From Lichenihabitans psoromatis (GTDB lineage: Bacteria; Pseudomonadota; Alphaproteobacteria; Rhizobiales; Beijerinckiaceae), in assembly GCF_004323635.1 (NCBI RefSeq), contig NZ_CP036515.1, forward strand, positions 3,783,501 through 3,847,500: a DNA stretch of 64,000 nucleotides. The letters are read 5' to 3'. Positions 37,832 through 48,151 of the stretch are shown piece after piece (position 1 is the first letter of the stretch; each line of letters starts with the position of its first letter). A model generated the notes under the pieces. That model made no database searches, was not told the DNA's origin, and saw only the letters and a list, made by a program, of their open reading frames with translations. A program made the translations under genes and the position numbers.

Positions 37832-38815
37832 TCAGGTCGCCGAGGGTCCGATTGCCTTCGCGCGAGCCAGACGCAGACGAGCGAAGTCTTCGCCCGCATG
37901 ATGCGACGACCGTGTCAGCGGCGACGCCGAGACGAGCAGAAACCCTTTGGCGGTGGCAATGCTGGCATAGGCTTTAAACTCATCCGGCGTCACAAACGAC
38001 ATCACGGGATGATGCTTTTTGGTTGGTTGAAGATATTGGCCAATCGTCAGGAAGTCGACATCGGCGGACCGAAGGTCGTCCATCAGTTGCAAGACCTCGT
38101 TCCGCTGCTCGCCCAGCCCCACCATGATGCCGGATTTCGTGAAGATGGAAGCGTCGAGCTCCTTGACCTTCTGCAACAGCCGGATCGAGTGGAAGTAACG
38201 CGCGCCGGGCCGGACGCTCAGGTAATGCGACGGCACGGTCTCGAGATTGTGATTGAACACGTCCGGTTTGGCCGCCACGACGGTCTCGATCGCGCCAGGC
38301 TTGCGGAGGAAGTCGGGCGTGAGGATCTCGATCGTCGTGGTCGGTGCCGCCACGCGAATGGCCGCGATCACGGCTGCGAAATGCGCGGCCCCGCCATCGG
38401 CGAGATCGTCACGGTCGACCGAGGTGATCACCACATGCCCGAGACCAAGCTTGGCGACCGCATCGCCGATCTTGGCGGGTTCATCCGCATCGAGAGCGCC
38501 GGGTAGGCCGGTCTTCACGTTGCAGAACGCGCAGGCCCGGGTGCAGGTGTCCCCCATGATCATGAAGGTCGCGTGCTTCTTTTCCCAGCACTCGCCGATG
38601 TTCGGGCAGCCCGCCTCCTCGCAGACCGTCACCAGACCATGTTGACGGACGATCCGGTTGGTTTCGGCATAAGCCGGCGATCCGGGCGCTTTGACACGGA
38701 TCCAATCAGGCTTCCGCAGCACCGGTTGATCGGGCCGATGCGCTTTCTCGGGATGGCGCGCGCTCTCCGTCTTTGAGCGCGCATCCTTGCCGAGGAGATC
38801 GAGAACCAAAACCAT
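37832..38815 (-). CDS. lipA: Lipoyl synthase
   Basis: Radical SAM enzyme that inserts two sulfurs into octanoyl-protein to make lipoate. At 327 residues the two iron-sulfur sites are complete: C65, C70 and C76 ([15 protein letters not shown]) for the auxiliary cluster, and C91, C95 and C98 ([10 protein letters not shown]) for the SAM cluster. The C-terminal region with [14 protein letters not shown] is the usual ending. It is downstream of the PDH genes and the two GlsB-like genes on the same strand. Its product serves the lipoyl domains of PdhB and PdhC. Confidence 0.97.
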   Translation of the reverse strand: MVLVLDLLGKDARSKTESARHPEKAHRPDQPVLRKPDWIRVKAPGSPAYAETNRIVRQHGLVTVCEEAGCPNIGECWEKKHATFMIMGDTCTRACAFCNVKTGLPGALDADEPAKIGDAVAKLGLGHVVITSVDRDDLADGGAAHFAAVIAAIRVAAPTTTIEILTPDFLRKPGAIETVVAAKPDVFNHNLETVPSHYLSVRPGARYFHSIRLLQKVKELDASIFTKSGIMVGLGEQRNEVLQLMDDLRSADVDFLTIGQYLQPTKKHHPVMSFVTPDEFKAYASIATAKGFLLVSASPLTRSSHHAGEDFARLRLARAKAIGPSAT

Positions 38816-38958
38816 GGGGCGTTCGATGCTTCTTGCTTGCGGGCCGCTGGGATCGACAGCTTAGCCCATCATTTGGGTTGCAACACTATCTCGTGCCGCA
38901 TGGCCGATATAAGCCCCGGGCGACACGCCGCAAGCTTACCGCATCCATAGCGCTTCTG

Positions 38959-39240
38959 TCAGACTTGCGCAGGATGAAGCGCGCGCCACACGATGAGGAG
39001 GATAACCGAGCCGGCTAAGGCCGCGACGAAGTAGTCGATCGATCCGACCAGGCCGAAGTTCAACACACGGGCCAGATTGGAGCCGATGTAGGAGCCCGCG
39101 ATGCCGATGAGGATATTGGTGAACAGCCAGTGACGTGAGCCGACGATCATCCCGGCGATCCAGCCGGCTAGGCCGCCAAGAATGATCAACGACAGAAACC
39201 CGATGCCCGGCGTTCCCATCACGGCAAGCGGTTGATCCAT
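38959..39240 (-). CDS. GlsB/YeaQ/YmgE family membrane protein
   Basis: A 93-residue membrane protein of the transglycosylase-associated family: LIILGGLAGWIAGMIVG, then ILIGIAGSYIGSNLARVL, then a third helix VAALAGSVILLIVW. Such proteins are linked to stress response in other bacteria; the role is not known. GGAGGGG precedes the ATG at good spacing. It is the second of two tandem family members with only moderate similarity to each other. Confidence 0.85.
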   Translation of the reverse strand: MDQPLAVMGTPGIGFLSLIILGGLAGWIAGMIVGSRHWLFTNILIGIAGSYIGSNLARVLNFGLVGSIDYFVAALAGSVILLIVWRALHPAQV

Positions 39241-39324
39241 TGTTCCCCTCCAACAACACGCCGCTGCGGAACGTCCGCGCGGCCTAAGCTCGCCTAGCTG
39301 AAGAGCACGACGGGGGTTTGACCG

Positions 39325-39576
39325 TCAGGCCACGATCCGGGCGATCGCGACCACAACCACCGCGCCGATCGTCGAAATCACGATATCGGCAATCAGCGGA
39401 TTATGGATCGGGAGGGGAACGCCGAAGCCATGTACGATCAAGCTTCCCACAAAAGCACCGATCAAGCCCGTGACGAGATCGCGGATCAAGCCTCCGCCAC
39501 CCATGATGAGGCTGGCAAGCCAGCCAGCCACAAGGCCGACGAACAGGACGGTGATCAGGCTATGGGCTTCGAACAT
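39325..39576 (-). CDS. GlsB/YeaQ/YmgE family membrane protein
   Basis: An 83-residue relative of the neighbouring gene, with three hydrophobic helices and the conserved glycine pattern: VGLVAGWLASLIMGGGG, LVTGLIGAFVGSLIV, and DIVISTIGAVVVVAIARI. It follows lpdA by about 140 bases and precedes its paralogue by 84. Confidence 0.85.
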   Translation of the reverse strand: MFEAHSLITVLFVGLVAGWLASLIMGGGGLIRDLVTGLIGAFVGSLIVHGFGVPLPIHNPLIADIVISTIGAVVVVAIARIVA

Positions 39577-39674
39577 CTTCAGCTTCCGGAAATCGCGACA
39601 CGATGACCGTGCGGCAAGGTTGAGCGGCTTCTATAGGCGAACTCGCTCGACATAAAAATACGAGTGGTGGTGGC

Positions 39675-39703
39675 GGGATCGAAAGGCCCGATGACCCGAT
39701 CCC
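39675..39703 (-). terminator. Possible terminator after lpdA
   Basis: GGGATCG and CGATCCC form a 7-bp stem with a 15-base loop, 15 bases past the lpdA stop. There is no clean U-run, so the call is weak. Confidence 0.35.
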
Positions 39704-39717
39704 TGCCGACACGGCTC

Positions 39718-41160
39718 TTACGTGTGGATGACACGCCCGTAGGCGTCCAGAACGCTCTCGTGCATGGTTTCCGACAAGGTCGGATGCGGGAACACCGCAT
39801 TGATGAGGTCCTCCTCCGTCGTCTCGAGGTTCATCGCGACCACAAAACCCTGGATCAGTTCGGTGACTTCAGCCCCGACCATATGGGCCCCCAGCAACTG
39901 CCCCGTCTTGGCGTCGAAGATCGTCTTGACCATCCCCTCGGGCTCGCCGAGAGCGATCGCCTTGCCGTTACCGACGAACGGGAAACGTCCCACCTTTAAG
40001 TCGAAACCGGCCTCCTTTGCCTTGGCTTCGGTCAACCCGACGGAGGCAATCTGCGGCAGGCAGTAGGTGCAACCCGGGATCATGGCGCGATCGAGCGCAT
40101 GCGTGTGCATGCCCTTGATGGTCTCGACGCAGATCACACCCTCGTGCTCGGCCTTGTGGGCCAACATGGGCGCACCCACGACATCGCCGATCGCATAGAT
40201 GCCATCGACACCCGTGCGGCCGAAGCCGTCGGTCGCGATGATGCCGCGGTCGATCGTTACGCCAAGCGCCTCGAGCCCGAGATTTTCGCTGTTGCCGACC
40301 ACGCCGACCGCCGAGATCATCCGATCGGCCGTGATGGTCAGCGTGCCACCCTTCCCGTCGTCGATCGTTGCCGTGATGTCGTTTTCACCCTTCTTGACCC
40401 CGGTCACCTTGGCGCCGGTCATGATCTTGATCCCGGCTTTCTCGAACCGCTTCCGCGCGAAAGCGGCGATTTCCGCATCTTCGACAGGGAGGATCTGCGG
40501 CAACACTTCGACGACCGTAACCTCGGCCCCCATCGTGCGGTAAAAATAAGCGAATTCGATGCCGATCGCGCCAGACCCCATGACCAGAAGGGACTTCGGC
40601 ATAGCCTGCGGCACCATCGCCTCGAAATAGGTCTGGATCAGCTTGCCGTCGGGCTCGATGCCGGGCAAGGCGCGCGGCCGCGCCCCCGTTGCCACAATAA
40701 TGTGCTTGGCCTGATAGGTGCCGGGCCCTTTGGCACCCTTGGGCGCCGGCACGGGCGGTTTTCCCATGGCCGACTTCGTGGCCGGCACGACCGCGATCTC
40801 GCCAACCTTGGTGATTTTGGCTTCACCCCAGATCACGTCGATCTTGTTCTTCTTCATCAAGAAGCCGATGCCGTTGACGAGTTGCTGCGACACGCCCCGC
40901 GAGCGCCCGACCACCTTGCCCAGATCGAAGCCAATGCCGCTGGCGCTCAGGCCGTAGGCCTCCGCATGGGTCATGTTGTGGTAGATTTCAGCCGAGCGAA
41001 GAAGCGCCTTGGTTGGAATACAACCCCAGTTCAGGCAGATGCCGCCAAGATGCTCGCGGTCCACCACGGCCGTCTTGAAGCCGAGCTGTGCGGCCCGAAT
41101 GGCGGCCACATAGCCGCCGGGTCCAGCGCCGATCACGATGATGTCGTAGGTGTCAGCCAT
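39718..41160 (-). CDS. lpdA: Dihydrolipoyl dehydrogenase (E3)
   Basis: Flavoenzyme that re-oxidises the lipoyl arm of pyruvate dehydrogenase. The 480-residue protein starts with the FAD motif IIVIGAGPGGYVAAIRAAQLG, has the redox pair in GGICLNWGCIPTKALLRS, a second NAD(H) GxGxxG segment (VMGSGAIGIEFAYFYR) and the catalytic His-Glu in HPTLSETMHE near the C-terminus. It lacks the N-terminal lipoyl domain seen on some E3s. It follows pdhC by 78 bases in the PDH operon. Confidence 0.97.
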   Translation of the reverse strand: MADTYDIIVIGAGPGGYVAAIRAAQLGFKTAVVDREHLGGICLNWGCIPTKALLRSAEIYHNMTHAEAYGLSASGIGFDLGKVVGRSRGVSQQLVNGIGFLMKKNKIDVIWGEAKITKVGEIAVVPATKSAMGKPPVPAPKGAKGPGTYQAKHIIVATGARPRALPGIEPDGKLIQTYFEAMVPQAMPKSLLVMGSGAIGIEFAYFYRTMGAEVTVVEVLPQILPVEDAEIAAFARKRFEKAGIKIMTGAKVTGVKKGENDITATIDDGKGGTLTITADRMISAVGVVGNSENLGLEALGVTIDRGIIATDGFGRTGVDGIYAIGDVVGAPMLAHKAEHEGVICVETIKGMHTHALDRAMIPGCTYCLPQIASVGLTEAKAKEAGFDLKVGRFPFVGNGKAIALGEPEGMVKTIFDAKTGQLLGAHMVGAEVTELIQGFVVAMNLETTEEDLINAVFPHPTLSETMHESVLDAYGRVIHT

Positions 41161-41238
41161 GGGAGAGAACTCAATTCAATCGCGTTGAGACGGAACATGG
41201 GGTCCTGCACGGCGGCGTTGCAGACCGTGCAATGCAGG

Positions 41239-42648
41239 TCAGACCAGCATTCCCATCGGGTTCTCGATCAAGGTTCGGAAGGCCGAGATCAATTCAGCCC
41301 CAAGCGCGCCATCGACCGCCCTGTGGTCGGTCGACAGCGTTACGGTCATGACGGTCGCGACAGCGGGCGCGCCATTCTTGGCCACGACGCGCTTCTCCCC
41401 GGCGCCGACTGCCAGGATCGAGGCATGAGGCGGATTGACGATCGCGGCAAAATTCTTGATGCCGAACATGCCGAGATTAGACACCGCGGAGGTGCCGCCC
41501 TGATACTCCTCGGGCTTCAGCTTGCGGTTACGCGCCCGCGCGGCATAATCCTTCATCTCGTTCGAGATCGTCGACAGCGTCTTGGTCTCGGCGGCACGAA
41601 TCACGGGCGTGATCAAGCCGCCAGGGATCGAAACCGCGACGCCGATATCCGCGGTCTTGTGCTTCAGCATCGCGGCTTCGGTCCAAGTCACGTTGGCTTC
41701 AGGCACGCGGATCAAGGCGAGCGCCAGCGCCTTGATCACAAAGTCGTTGACTGAAACCTTGTAGGCGGGCTTGCCATGCTTATCCTTCTGAGCGGCCGCA
41801 TTGATCTGCTCGCGCAGCGCCATCAGCGCATCGAGATCGCAGTCGACCGACAGATAGAAATGCGGGATTGTCGTTTTGGCCTCGACCAGACGACGCGCGA
41901 TGGTTTTCCGCATCGAATCGTGCGGCAGCTCCTCGAACGAGCCGGCCGGATACATTTTCTTGATGGTCTCGTCCGAGGCGGCGGCAGGCTTCGGCCCCGG
42001 CGCTTGAACGGGAGCCGGCGCCGCGGCTGTTGCCTGCGGGGCCACGACCGGGCGCGGCGACGCGAGCGCGGCTTTCACGTCCCGCTCGACAATCCGACCA
42101 TGCGGGCCCGACCCGTTCACTTGGGACAAATCGAGATTGCCATCCTTGGCGATTCGTCGGGCGAGCGGCGAGGCGAAAATTTGCGCGCCTAAATCGACGG
42201 CGTCACGGGCCGCAGTTTCCTCACCTTTGGAGGCCATGGGAACATTCGCAGGCTCACGCTCGCCGCGCAGACCCTGCGGCGCGGAGATTGCGGCACCCTG
42301 CTCGACGGTCGCAGGCTCGGCCTTCGTTTCAGGCGCAGCTTCGGGTGCCGCCTTGGCAGCAGGAGCGGCGTCGATCGACTGGCTCGCGATGGTCTTCACA
42401 TCCTCGCCTTCGGCCGCGATGACCCCAATGACGGCGTTGACATCGACGTCCGCCGTGCCTTCCGGCACCACGATCTTGGCGAGCGTGCCTTCGTCGACCG
42501 CCTCGACCTCCATGGTGGCCTTGTCGGTTTCGATTTCGGCGATCACGTCACCGGATTTAATCGTATCGCCTTCCTTCTTGAGCCACTTCGACAGATTTCC
42601 CTTCTCCATGGTCGGAGACAGGGCCGGCATCAGAATGTTGGTGGGCAT
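41239..42648 (-). CDS. pdhC: Pyruvate dehydrogenase E2 (dihydrolipoyl acetyltransferase)
   Basis: Core acetyltransferase of the PDH complex, 469 residues. Domain order: one lipoyl domain with the modified lysine in [15 protein letters not shown], an Ala/Pro-rich linker, the peripheral-subunit binding domain (ASPLARRIAKDGNLDLSQV), a second linker, and the catalytic domain with STDHRAVDGALGAELI (catalytic His and Asp). The single lipoyl domain is offset by the extra one on PdhB. Directly downstream of pdhB, 55 bases. Confidence 0.97.
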   Translation of the reverse strand: MPTNILMPALSPTMEKGNLSKWLKKEGDTIKSGDVIAEIETDKATMEVEAVDEGTLAKIVVPEGTADVDVNAVIGVIAAEGEDVKTIASQSIDAAPAAKAAPEAAPETKAEPATVEQGAAISAPQGLRGEREPANVPMASKGEETAARDAVDLGAQIFASPLARRIAKDGNLDLSQVNGSGPHGRIVERDVKAALASPRPVVAPQATAAAPAPVQAPGPKPAAASDETIKKMYPAGSFEELPHDSMRKTIARRLVEAKTTIPHFYLSVDCDLDALMALREQINAAAQKDKHGKPAYKVSVNDFVIKALALALIRVPEANVTWTEAAMLKHKTADIGVAVSIPGGLITPVIRAAETKTLSTISNEMKDYAARARNRKLKPEEYQGGTSAVSNLGMFGIKNFAAIVNPPHASILAVGAGEKRVVAKNGAPAVATVMTVTLSTDHRAVDGALGAELISAFRTLIENPMGMLV

Positions 42649-42703
42649 ATGCGCCTCGACGAAATCAAATCAGAGCAGGATCGACAAACCGAACCACGCG
42701 GCG

Positions 42704-44161
42704 TCAGCGGTAGGTCACGGCCTTTGCGGCTTGCACCACTTCGGCAATGCTGGGCAAAGCCAGTCTCTCGAGGTTAGCGGCATAAGGCATCGGAACATCC
42801 TTGCCGGATACGCGCATGACGGGTGCGTCCAAATAGTCGAACGCGCCTTCCATGACGCGCGCGCTGATCTCGGCGCCAACGCCCGATTGTGCCCAGCCTT
42901 CTTCGACCGTCACGCAGCGGCCCGTCTTTTTGACGGACGCCAGAATCGTCGCCGTATCCATCGGGCGGATCGTGCGGAGATCGATGACCTCCGCTTCGAT
43001 ACCGTCTTTGGCGAGTTCGTCAGCTGCCTTCAAGGCGTAGCTCATGCCGATCGACCACGACACGATGGTGACATGTTTACCCTTGCGGGCGACACGCGCC
43101 TTACCGATCGGCACGGTGAAGTCCTCGAGATCCGGCACGTCGAACGACTGCCCGTACAGGATCTCATTTTCCAAAAACACGATCGGGTTAGGGTCGCGGA
43201 TCGCGCTCTTTAGCAACCCCTTCGCGTCTGCGGCCGAATAGGGTGCGACGACCTTGAGCCCCGGCACGCTCGAATACCAAGCGGTAAAATCCTGGCTATG
43301 CTGTGCCCCGACGCGCGCGGCAGCTCCATTGGGACCGCGGAACACGATGGGTGACCCCATTTGCCCACCCGACATATACAGCGTCTTGGCGGCCGAATTG
43401 ATGATCTGGTCGATCGCCTGCATGGCGAAATTGAACGTCATGAACTCGATGATGGGGCGCAGCCCCGCCATTGCGGCGCCGACGCCGATCCCCGCAAAGC
43501 CATGTTCCGTGATCGGTGTATCGACGACGCGCTTGGCGCCAAATTCCTGCAACAGTCCCTGGGTCACCTTATAGGCGCCCTGATATTCGGCGACCTCTTC
43601 ACCCATGATGAACACATTGCCGTCGCGCCGCATTTCTTCGGCCATCGCGTCACGCAGGGCTTCACGCACCGTGATCTGGACGAATTTGGTGCCCTCCGGC
43701 ACCTCGGGCGCCTCATCGGCCGCGCCACCATCCATGGCGTGATCGGCGGTATGAGCAGCGCCGTTCAGCTTAGACGTCGCGAGAGCCCGTTCATCCGACT
43801 TCGCTGCAACATCCGGCTTCTCGGATGCAGGCACGTTGCCGTTGGCCGCACCACCGCCCTGATCCGTCGACTCGGTCGGCGCCTTGACGGTCGCCGTCGG
43901 CATCGCATCCGCCGCCTCGCCTTCAGCGACGATCACCCCGATCGGGGTGTTGACCGCCACATTCTCGGTCCCCTCATCGATCAAGATGGCGCTGAGCGTC
44001 CCCTCATCGACGGCCTCGACTTCCATCGTGGCTTTGTCGGTTTCGATCTCGGCCAGGATATCGCCGGACTTCACCTTGTCGCCGACCTTCTTGACCCATT
44101 TGGCCAGCTTGCCCTGCTCCATCGTGGGCGACAGCGCCGGCATCAACACATTCGTTGCCAT
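42704..44161 (-). CDS. pdhB: Pyruvate dehydrogenase E1 beta with fused lipoyl domain
   Basis: Beta subunit of E1 (485 residues). Residues 1 to about 80 form a full lipoyl domain ([15 protein letters not shown] with the lysine to be lipoylated), then an Ala/Thr-rich linker to about 140, then the standard E1-beta fold ([50 protein letters not shown]). A lipoyl domain on E1-beta is a known alphaproteobacterial trait. Its first 12 residues closely match the PdhC start, so one was probably copied from the other. It lies 23 bases after pdhA. Confidence 0.97.
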   Translation of the reverse strand: MATNVLMPALSPTMEQGKLAKWVKKVGDKVKSGDILAEIETDKATMEVEAVDEGTLSAILIDEGTENVAVNTPIGVIVAEGEAADAMPTATVKAPTESTDQGGGAANGNVPASEKPDVAAKSDERALATSKLNGAAHTADHAMDGGAADEAPEVPEGTKFVQITVREALRDAMAEEMRRDGNVFIMGEEVAEYQGAYKVTQGLLQEFGAKRVVDTPITEHGFAGIGVGAAMAGLRPIIEFMTFNFAMQAIDQIINSAAKTLYMSGGQMGSPIVFRGPNGAAARVGAQHSQDFTAWYSSVPGLKVVAPYSAADAKGLLKSAIRDPNPIVFLENEILYGQSFDVPDLEDFTVPIGKARVARKGKHVTIVSWSIGMSYALKAADELAKDGIEAEVIDLRTIRPMDTATILASVKKTGRCVTVEEGWAQSGVGAEISARVMEGAFDYLDAPVMRVSGKDVPMPYAANLERLALPSIAEVVQAAKAVTYR

Positions 44162-44184
44162 CAGTGCTTCCTATAGGCCGTGCG

Positions 44185-45216
44185 TCAGAGAAGAATGTCG
44201 GTCCAAAGTTCGGACGCGTCGGGCTCGGGGTCGTGCTGGGCGAAATCCGAAGCCTCATTGACGATCGCGCGCACCTTGGCGTCGATCTCCTTGAGTTCAT
44301 CTTCCTTGACGCCGTGCTGGTCGATCAAACGCTGGCGAACCTGCTCGATCGGGTCCTGCTCGTCGCGCATCTTCTGCACTTCCTCGCGCGACCGATACTT
44401 GGCCGGATCGGACATCGAATGGCCGCGATAGCGGTAGGTCTCCATTTCGAGGATCATCGGACCATTGCCAGAGCGGCACCACTCCAGCGCCCGCTCACCC
44501 GCTGCCTTGACGGCCCGAACGTCCATCCCATCCACTTTGTCGCCAGGGATATTGAACGACACGCCGCGACGGGAAAAATCAGTCTGCGCCGACGAGCGGG
44601 CGACAGAGGTGCCCATCGCATAACGGTTGTTTTCGATCACATAGACGATCGGCAGCTTCCACAGCTCAGCCATGTTGAAGCTCTCGTAAACCTGCCCTTG
44701 GTTGGCGGCGCCATCCCCGAAATAAGCCATGGTGACGGACCCATCGCCCCGATAGGCGTTGGCAAAGGCGAGGCCGGTCCCCAGCGACACCTGCGCCCCG
44801 ACGATACCGTGGCCGCCGTAGAAATGCTTTTCCTTGGAGAACATATGCATCGAGCCGCCCTTGCCGCGGGAATATCCTCCGCGCCGACCGGTCAGCTCCG
44901 CCATCACACCCTTCGGATCCATGTCGCAGGCCAGCATATGACCATGGTCGCGATAGCCGGTGATGACTTTATCGTTTTCCTTGGATGCCATCTTCATGCC
45001 GACCACAATCGCTTCCTGGCCAATGTAGAGATGGCAGAAGCCGCCGATCATCCCCATGCCGTAGAGCTGGCCTGCCTTCTCTTCGAAGCGGCGGATCATC
45101 AGCATCTTGTCGTAGGCCGCCAGCTCCTCGTCCTTCGTAAAGACGGCGAGGTTCGACGACGGGGCGGGTTTGGACGCGTTGACCTCTGGACGAGGCGATT
45201 GTGCGGCGAGGGACAT
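44185..45216 (-). CDS. pdhA: Pyruvate dehydrogenase E1 alpha
   Basis: Alpha subunit of E1 (343 residues); with PdhB it decarboxylates pyruvate using thiamine diphosphate. The ThDP motif is GDGAANQGQVYESFNMAELWKL, ending in VIENN; the phospho-loop-like region YRYRGHSMSDPAKYRS is the usual E1-alpha block. First gene of pdhA-pdhB-pdhC-lpdA. About 100 bases upstream is a palindrome that may be an operator. Confidence 0.97.
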   Translation of the reverse strand: MSLAAQSPRPEVNASKPAPSSNLAVFTKDEELAAYDKMLMIRRFEEKAGQLYGMGMIGGFCHLYIGQEAIVVGMKMASKENDKVITGYRDHGHMLACDMDPKGVMAELTGRRGGYSRGKGGSMHMFSKEKHFYGGHGIVGAQVSLGTGLAFANAYRGDGSVTMAYFGDGAANQGQVYESFNMAELWKLPIVYVIENNRYAMGTSVARSSAQTDFSRRGVSFNIPGDKVDGMDVRAVKAAGERALEWCRSGNGPMILEMETYRYRGHSMSDPAKYRSREEVQKMRDEQDPIEQVRQRLIDQHGVKEDELKEIDAKVRAIVNEASDFAQHDPEPDASELWTDILL

Positions 45217-45317
45217 GAACGATCCTTGCGAACCATCGGCCTGGGCAGACCGGGCCTCTATAAACTCGCAGGGAAACTAGCGGAGCATTCGGCCAAAAGC
45301 GAGGGGCGCCACGCCGC

Positions 45318-45330
45318 ATTCGGGCCGAAT
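45318..45330. promoter_or_regulatory. Palindrome upstream of pdhA
   Basis: ATTCGG-G-CCGAAT is a perfect inverted repeat about 100 bases before pdhA. A second partial copy (GCATTCGGCC) lies at 45285-45294, so the region has repeated ATTCGG elements. On the minus strand the palindrome abuts a TTGTTT-N16-TTATTC pair. It could be a regulator site for the PDH operon; the protein is unknown. Confidence 0.4.
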
Positions 45331-45421
45331 AAGCCTTTGATTTTGCGAAAACAAAGCGACTTTGCCCATGCCGCACTGCACCATAGCGCTGCGCGCAGAT
45401 CAGGTCTGTTGTAGACGCGGG

Positions 45422-45748
45422 TCAGGGTTTTGCGGAGACTTTCGAAAACACAACAAGATCACGGGGATCGACGAAATCGAGCTTTAATCGCGCTTGCTCT
45501 TCCAAGAGGTCACGATCGACTGCCTCCGAACGCATAAGTGTTATGCGATGCTCCCAGAGCGTTCGCTCGGTCTTCAACTGTGTCAGATTATCTCGCAATG
45601 CAGCAATCTGGACTTTGTATTCCGCCTTTGTTTTCAAGCCACGCTCGCCATTCACGGCCGTATAGATGAAATACGATGCTGCGACGCCAGAGAGAGCGTA
45701 GAGCAGAACGGGATAGAGAATGGCGCGGAGACGCGTGCGAACGACCAT
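45422..45748 (-). CDS. FtsB/DivIC-type septum formation initiator
   Basis: A 108-residue bitopic membrane protein: one helix near residues 10-28 (AILYPVLLYALSGVAASYFIY), then a periplasmic coiled coil (KTKAEYKVQIAALRDNLTQLKTERT cut here into its heptads) and a short C-terminal part with LLEEQARLKLDFVDPRDLVVF, typical of FtsB. It should join FtsL and FtsQ in the divisome. The ATG at 45748 fits the family; the frame is open further upstream. It sits between eno and pdhA, a gene order common in alphaproteobacteria. Confidence 0.88.
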   Translation of the reverse strand: MVVRTRLRAILYPVLLYALSGVAASYFIYTAVNGERGLKTKAEYKVQIAALRDNLTQLKTERTLWEHRITLMRSEAVDRDLLEEQARLKLDFVDPRDLVVFSKVSAKP

Positions 45749-45830
45749 GATTTGAGCCTGCGCCAGCATGGTTGAAAAAGCTTTAATCCGCCTGCGAGTC
45801 GCACCAGCTACGTCTCCCTGAAACGCAGAA

Positions 45831-45852
45831 GGGCGAGCCCTATGGCCCGCCC
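45831..45852 (-). terminator. Terminator of eno
   Basis: On the minus strand GGGCGGGCC and GGCUCGCCC form a 9-bp stem with one G-U wobble and a 4-base loop, 27 bases past the eno stop, followed by UUCUGCGUUUC. Confidence 0.6.
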
Positions 45853-45878
45853 TCTCACGATGGTCTGTTGTGGTCCGT

Positions 45879-47261
<1,383 letters not shown>

Positions 47262-47281
47262 TTATCTGATGCGAGTTCGCC

Positions 47282-48142
47282 ATGCCGACCCCCTCCGCTC
47301 CCTCATCGCCTTTCGTCACCACGGCCTGGCTGGCCGAGCACCTCGACGACCCGACCGTCATCGTCGTCGATGGATCCTGGTATCTGCCGACCCTGAACAG
47401 GAACCCGCGCGCTGAATATAATGCGGCGCATATTCCTGGCGCCGTCTTCTTCGACGTCGATGCGATCGCGGACCATTCGACCGGCCTGCCCCACATGCTG
47501 CCGACCCTCGAGATGTTCACGGCTGCGGTCAGCGCTCTCGGGATTTCCGATCAGCACCACATCGTCGTGTATGACGGATCGGGTCTCTTCTCGGCGCCGC
47601 GCGTGCGTTGGACGTTCAGGACCTTCGGGGCTAAGGCTGTCTCGCTTCTCGAGGGCGGCCTGCCGCAATGGAAAGCGGAGAACCGTCCCCTCGTTGCGGG
47701 AGAAAGCAGCCCGAAACCCGCCGCCACCTTCAATGCCGTGCTCGATCCGAAGGCTGTCGCGACCTTGGCGGATGTCCGCGCCGCACTCGACGATGGCTCG
47801 GCTCTCGTGGTCGACGCACGCCCGGGCGAGCGCTTCCGGGCCGAAGTGAGCGAGCCGCGCCCCGGCCTGCGATCCGGCCACATGCCAGGCAGCAGCAATC
47901 TCCCGTTCGACAAACTGGTCGTGAATGGCCGGCTTCAGACTCCCGAGGTGCTGCAGGATCTCTTCGACGAGACCGGCGTCGAACCGTCCGAACCGGTCAT
48001 CGCTACGTGCGGATCGGGCCTGTCGGCCGCGATCGTCGCCTTGGCGCTCGAATCGGCAGGCCACGACGGGGCGCGTATCTACGACGCCTCCTGGGCCGAA
48101 TGGGGAGCACGAGACGACTTACCGGTGCTGACCGGCCGCTAA
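47282..48142 (+). CDS. sseA: 3-mercaptopyruvate sulfurtransferase, rhodanese family
   Basis: A 286-residue protein with two rhodanese domains. The C-terminal active site is CGSGLSA with the catalytic cysteine at about residue 243; CGSG(V/L)(S/T)A is the mark of mercaptopyruvate rather than thiosulfate specificity. It moves sulfur from 3-mercaptopyruvate to acceptors in the cytoplasm. Alone on the plus strand between eno and a convergent gene 9 bases away. Confidence 0.92.
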   Translation: MPTPSAPSSPFVTTAWLAEHLDDPTVIVVDGSWYLPTLNRNPRAEYNAAHIPGAVFFDVDAIADHSTGLPHMLPTLEMFTAAVSALGISDQHHIVVYDGSGLFSAPRVRWTFRTFGAKAVSLLEGGLPQWKAENRPLVAGESSPKPAATFNAVLDPKAVATLADVRAALDDGSALVVDARPGERFRAEVSEPRPGLRSGHMPGSSNLPFDKLVVNGRLQTPEVLQDLFDETGVEPSEPVIATCGSGLSAAIVALALESAGHDGARIYDASWAEWGARDDLPVLTGR

Positions 48143-48151
48143 GCGGAGCAC

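Noticed and set aside
40099..41754. Long plus-strand frame opposite lpdA and pdhC
   Set aside because: Spans two real genes and their gap on the other strand; no domain.
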